Source: CAMQVM01 sp044433365 (lineage in GTDB: Bacteria > Bacteroidota > Bacteroidia > Bacteroidales > Rikenellaceae). From it: a DNA stretch of 8,268 nt. Both the position numbers and the translations under genes were made by a program. The DNA is taken from positions 1 to 8,268 of the forward strand of contig JAWXTR010000115.1 in the NCBI GenBank assembly GCA_044433365.1, given 5' to 3'. Each line of letters opens with the position of its first letter. The first letter of the stretch is position 1. The notes beneath the pieces were generated by a model. The model ran no database searches. It was given only the letters and a program-made list of their open reading frames with translations, and was not told the DNA's origin. Shown here in pieces: positions 6,201-8,268 of this stretch.

Positions 6201-7909
6201 ATAAATGCAGCTGCTCCTATATATGTAGCTTTAGGTGCTGCGATTACGTTAAGAGATTTACAACCACTAAATGCTTCGTCACCAATAGTTTTTACATCTG
6301 GAAGAGGAATAATTTCTAATTTTTCACAGCCACTAAATGCACAATTACCTATAGTAGTAATACCACTACAAGATATTACCTCTTCAAGGCTTACGCAACC
6401 GTAAAACGCCCACGAACCAATTGTATTTTCTTGAGCAGCACGAGTTACAGTAGCACTACGTGTCACTGCTTTTGTTGTATTATTACCTATTGTTACAGTT
6501 TTGATGGCTGTACAATATTGAAAAGCTCCATCTTCGATTGTTACGTTTTCTGGAATTTTTACCTCTTCAATAACTCTATTATTTTCGAAATATCCTGCTG
6601 GAATGGTTGTGATAGAGGTACATTCTGAAAGGTCGAGAGTTGTTACATTTTTTAGACCTTCATTTGGGTCGGTGATAGCTTCGAAAATCTCTTTAATAGT
6701 TTCATCTGTCACTGTTTCGAGTATTTTAACCGTCTCAATAGCATCTTTATCTGCAATATTTTTGATAGATTCACCGTTTCCTGCTATTGCAGTATCGTTT
6801 TTAGGGTCAAATTCGAATAGTACTGATGTACTTACTGTACTACCACCTGTCTCTACTAGCGATACTGTTAGGATTGCTTTTGCCTCTGTGGTACCGATAT
6901 AATTTGTAGGCTTTGTAATTTTGATTACTGCATTGCTCCACACGCCTTTGTTGTAGGTTGGTTTTGATACCTCTACGCCCCAAACGCCAGCGGTTGCAGT
7001 TGATCTTGTTACTGTTGCCGAGCCTGTCTCGTTGTTTGTGCCTATAACCTCTGCTGAGATAGATGTGTAGCCATCTTCTGGTAGGGTTTGTGGCATAATT
7101 AGCTCTATTGTGTTGGTTGCATCTGTCAATATTACATTGTCGTAAGATACAAATGAAATTGTACTTGACGATTTTGCAAATGTAAAGGCTGTATCACCAA
7201 ATTTAATGGTTACGGTAGAGCCATTATCGGTGTAAGTTACGCTATTTGCTGGGTTGCTACTACCATCTGCTCCATCTGAGCCATCTGCACCATCTGCGCC
7301 ATTCGTTCCATCCGAACCATCCGATGCATCTGAGCCACTAACGCCATCGGTTGGTACCATTTCGTCGTTGAATAGCAACCACTCACCATCTATCATCCAG
7401 TAAGTTTCGCCCTCATATTCGCCGATGCTAATTACTGGTAGAGTACCGTTAACTTCGCTGCTCTCACCATCTGTGCCATCTGCGCCTGTAGTTGGGATTT
7501 TCTCGCCATCATCGCCTAAAAGCCATGTTGCTTGCTCTCCATCCACTTTTACAGTCCAATAGTAGTTGCCATCTTCGTCGGCTGCTACGCCTACTACAGG
7601 GGCTGCTTCACTTTGACCGTTGAGGATTGTGATAGGTGCGCTTTTTGAAAAGCTGATTGTGTAGCCCACCTCTACGCCATTTTCTACTAGTGGCGAAACG
7701 TCGGTGACGTAGTCGTTGTTTTCTAATGCTGCAACGATGCTTTGCAACGATGCAATCTGACTATTTGCTAGAGACACATCCGATTCGAGTGACTCGATTT
7801 TATCTGTAAGGTCGGCAATCTCATCTCGAAAATCTTGGAGATCCGATTTTGTACACCCTACAAAAATGATTGCCGCTAATAGGCAATAAAGTGTAAAAAA
7901 TTTCTTCAT
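3269..7909 (-). CDS. BspA-like LRR surface lipoprotein with DUF4988-like N-terminus
   Basis: This is a complete 1546-residue protein starting at the ATG at 7909. Residues 1-19 are a lipoprotein signal peptide with lipobox FVGC (Cys19). Residues 20-64 are heptad-like and probably a coiled coil. Residues 65-218 are DUF4988-like: NNDYVTDVSPL, GYTISFSKSAPITI, then two YYW/YW...WLL motifs, then Asp-rich G-X-Y triplets. Residues about 223-372 look like a beta-sandwich. From about 425 on there are roughly 28 LRR_5/BspA units with an AFxxC core in four blocks (about 425-600, 710-960, 1075-1390, 1484-1546), split by three linker modules. Two BspA-type islands with DGVIY (849-853) and NGIVY (1225-1229) interrupt the repeats. 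No enzyme motif and no type IX sorting domain is visible; the protein ends inside an LRR unit (LEIFPSIN). Outer-membrane anchoring and an adhesin or binding role are inferred from the family. It is the likely first gene of a two-gene operon with its paralogue downstream. Confidence 0.95.
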   Translation of the reverse strand: MKKFFTLYCLLAAIIFVGCTKSDLQDFRDEIADLTDKIESLESDVSLANSQIASLQSIVAALENNDYVTDVSPLVENGVEVGYTISFSKSAPITILNGQSEAAPVVGVAADEDGNYYWTVKVDGEQATWLLGDDGEKIPTTGADGTDGESSEVNGTLPVISIGEYEGETYWMIDGEWLLFNDEMVPTDGVSGSDASDGSDGTNGADGADGSDGADGSSNPANSVTYTDNGSTVTIKFGDTAFTFAKSSSTISFVSYDNVILTDATNTIELIMPQTLPEDGYTSISAEVIGTNNETGSATVTRSTATAGVWGVEVSKPTYNKGVWSNAVIKITKPTNYIGTTEAKAILTVSLVETGGSTVSTSVLFEFDPKNDTAIAGNGESIKNIADKDAIETVKILETVTDETIKEIFEAITDPNEGLKNVTTLDLSECTSITTIPAGYFENNRVIEEVKIPENVTIEDGAFQYCTAIKTVTIGNNTTKAVTRSATVTRAAQENTIGSWAFYGCVSLEEVISCSGITTIGNCAFSGCEKLEIIPLPDVKTIGDEAFSGCKSLNVIAAPKATYIGAAAFMNCSSLLDVSLATDLNVKLADIGADAFDATENIILTLGEANSSLVDGKKLTVGDYSAIFQRIDVGNEVVGNIEYIDLTSYSATNYPEGDNWGVYSSAEPTIKDFAGLRAALKAVESENPERRIALEFPDVEVMPDDYEVYNGQEGLAGCESIGSVYMPLVKKIGSESLSFCEYLTTVNAPSLEHISYGAFEFCRSLKNITLEKVKVFKYNAFRGCSGLEEVEFPVLEELHEYAFGKCTNLTSITIPSTIKFIGNSVFIYCDNITDVNFPSDNECYAYRDGVIYDVEYKSILLSFPALVPTNYTPADDIVVTGTEWGAFSGALYLKTVKLPNVTELADITFERCKNLTSVEAPKATTLNTGLFTYCEKLEYITLATESTTHLSCEEQCFSAVSTDNITLTIGSAAAEGVVSGNNLTIDGMTYTFKEIIVKQQAPVEYKTMALADITPESYPTGNYWEITSDAVVSEAEFSGLKLALDKIAENGETINLKLPNLKSISDYNGNSGPFFNGESLTAVDMPEMEEIYDRFFTFSSITSISINSAKSVGNSAFENCENLVTVSMDEVEEVKDNAFSACQNLVSVSMPKVKTIGKEAFFICSKLSSLTLPTSLTSIGESAFRSCSSLELTVPSSVTNIDGGAFADINSLDLDANSNYAIDDNGIVYNSDKTKIISASSYASINGDLSIPESVTEISNYAFSQAIKNESIELSLPNVTTIGEGAFEFSWAKSLNLPKLETVGERAFVGNTKLTSLCLPLVEEIKYQSLLYLTEIETISLPSATTLSPSSICQTSSLKVLELATTTGAKLTTIGPDEYGNDAFDNDNMQNVTLILGKDNAEFVNGNRLTVSGVSATFKEIILVEHKNVYAYQEAKTIAATIHPTTNAWAITGNPTDTDLTNIKAAVEAYGNPVFLYFVDATEITTEAFKGVENLKSVDMPKVTTIQDSAFSGCTGLIYVNAPLATSIGDAAFTDCSSLEIFPSIN
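3464..3736 (-). repeat. Inter-LRR linker module, third copy in the upstream gene
   Basis: This encodes residues 1392-1482. The shared motif order is visible: LILGKDN, VNGNRLTV, ATFKEIIL, HPTTNAWAI, LTNIKAAVE, then FVDATEI leading into the final LRR block. It is the shortest and most diverged of the copies, lacking the FP.L motif at its end. Confidence 0.65.
4724..5017 (-). repeat. Inter-LRR linker module, second copy in the upstream gene
   Basis: This encodes residues 965-1062, between the second and third LRR blocks. Motifs in order are LTIGSAA, VSGNNLTI, YTFKEIIV, YPTGNYWEI, AEFSGLKLALD and INLKLPNLKSI. The end merges smoothly into an LRR strand, so the module is probably capped by LRR-like beta structure on both sides. 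Confidence 0.7.
5795..6106 (-). repeat. Inter-LRR linker module, first copy in the upstream gene
   Basis: This encodes residues 602-705, between the first and second LRR blocks. Motifs in order are LTLGEAN, LVDGKKLTV, FQRIDV, YSATNYPEGDNWGV, KDFAGLRAALK and IALEFPDVEVM. This copy is closest to the one in the downstream gene: both share LTLGEAN, YSAT.YP and GL.AAL. That suggests the module was present before the two genes separated. Confidence 0.75.
7256..7345 (-). repeat. Collagen-like Asp-Gly G-X-Y linker, upstream gene
   Basis: Ten triplets cover residues 189-218 (GVS, GSD, ASD, GSD, GTN, GAD, GAD, GSD, GAD, GSS). One Gly is replaced by Ala at residue 195. The run lies in the same place as the G-X-Y run of the paralogue. 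It probably acts as an acidic, extended spacer between the DUF4988-like region and the beta-sandwich. Confidence 0.82.
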
Positions 7910-8268
7910 GGTTGTTTGTATTAATTATTTGATTTTATTTAGTACATTATTTTAGAAGTTCGCTATAGTAAGATACAAGGTTTAAAAGTGTAAAGTTATG
8001 AAAAATATTGGATTATGATTAATCTTTTACTATTTTTTTTGATTTTTGTTTGATAATAATTTGTAATTTTAGAAATTCTCTTTACTAAAAAATGGTTTCT
8101 GTTGCTCTAGGCGGTATTTTTTTTGTAAAAATATTAGTAAGAAAAAAAAGTAAGTAGTGTAAAACAATTATTGCCATATTCTTAATAGCACTCTTGGAGC
8201 GATATTTTTCACTATTAAATCTCAATATAGAACCACTATATTTTCGATTCAATAGCAAAAAATCTCAT
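7910..8268. other. AT-rich leader upstream of the operon; no supportable gene
   Basis: This stretch of 359 bp is very AT-rich with many A and T runs, and no open frame of convincing length crosses it. It should hold the promoter of the two-gene unit. No clean Bacteroidetes promoter (TTTG at -33, TAnnTTTG at -7) is present on the minus strand. The nearest candidate is TATCTTAC at 7975-7968, which keeps TAnnTT but misses the last two bases and has no good -33 partner; it would leave a leader of roughly 55 nt. A 7-bp perfect inverted repeat (8224-8230 with 8236-8242, 5-base loop) is purely weak pairing apart from one G-C. The leader immediately before the ATG (ATACAAACAACC) has no Shine-Dalgarno motif. 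Confidence 0.5.

Noticed and set aside
1..7909. PL29 polysaccharide lyase activity suggested by the N-terminal domain name
   Set aside because: Only the N-terminal region resembles that family. The remainder of both proteins is LRR and linker, with no lyase catalytic domain in view.
8224..8242. Inverted repeat with a 7-bp stem and 5-base loop as a terminator
   Set aside because: The stem is almost entirely A-T, and neither side has a proper U-tract, so it is too weak to call.
8236..8268. Short minus-strand frame reading MRFFAIESKI then TAG, possibly the 3' tail of a gene beyond the right edge
   Set aside because: Only eleven codons including the stop are visible. The start may be internal or accidental, so no gene can be supported.

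Overview
The window is almost filled by two large, similarly built genes on the minus strand, arranged head to tail 15 bp apart. Both encode surface-type lipoproteins of the BspA-like leucine-rich-repeat (LRR_5) kind. The DNA is AT-rich. Both proteins start with a lipoprotein signal peptide whose Cys is at residue 19. A short coiled coil and a DUF4988-like N-terminal region (the domain also called PL29-lyase N-terminal domain) with Asp-Gly-rich G-X-Y triplets follow. No Shine-Dalgarno sequence stands out. Together these point to a Bacteroidales-type bacterium, probably host-associated. This assignment rests on family knowledge, not on a marker gene.

Layout, in the direction of transcription (right to left). 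Positions 8268-7910 are an AT-rich leader with no supportable gene. Positions 7909-3269 hold a complete 1546-residue lipoprotein: signal peptide, coiled coil, DUF4988-like region, collagen-like linker, predicted beta-sandwich, then about 28 LRR units in four blocks separated by three copies of a roughly 90-105-residue linker module. It ends in tandem TAA codons. Positions 3253-1 hold a second lipoprotein with the same architecture. It is open to the left edge, with 1084 codons visible and the 3' end missing.

The most striking element is inside the second gene (positions about 161-886). It is a tandem array of eleven 66-bp (22-residue) LRR units. A 38-bp framework is repeated ten times with only one substitution in total. 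Almost all differences between units fall in a few codons that flank the conserved Ala-Phe and Cys. This looks like a homogenised scaffold with diversified positions, which would suit a variable ligand-binding or antigenic surface. None of the LRRs in the upstream gene shows such DNA-level identity.

The two genes are probably co-transcribed and look like an old tandem duplication. Their N-terminal halves align residue by residue, while their LRR parts have diverged and expanded independently. A role in adhesion, ligand binding or immune interaction at the outer membrane is inferred from BspA-family proteins. No catalytic domain is visible in either protein.
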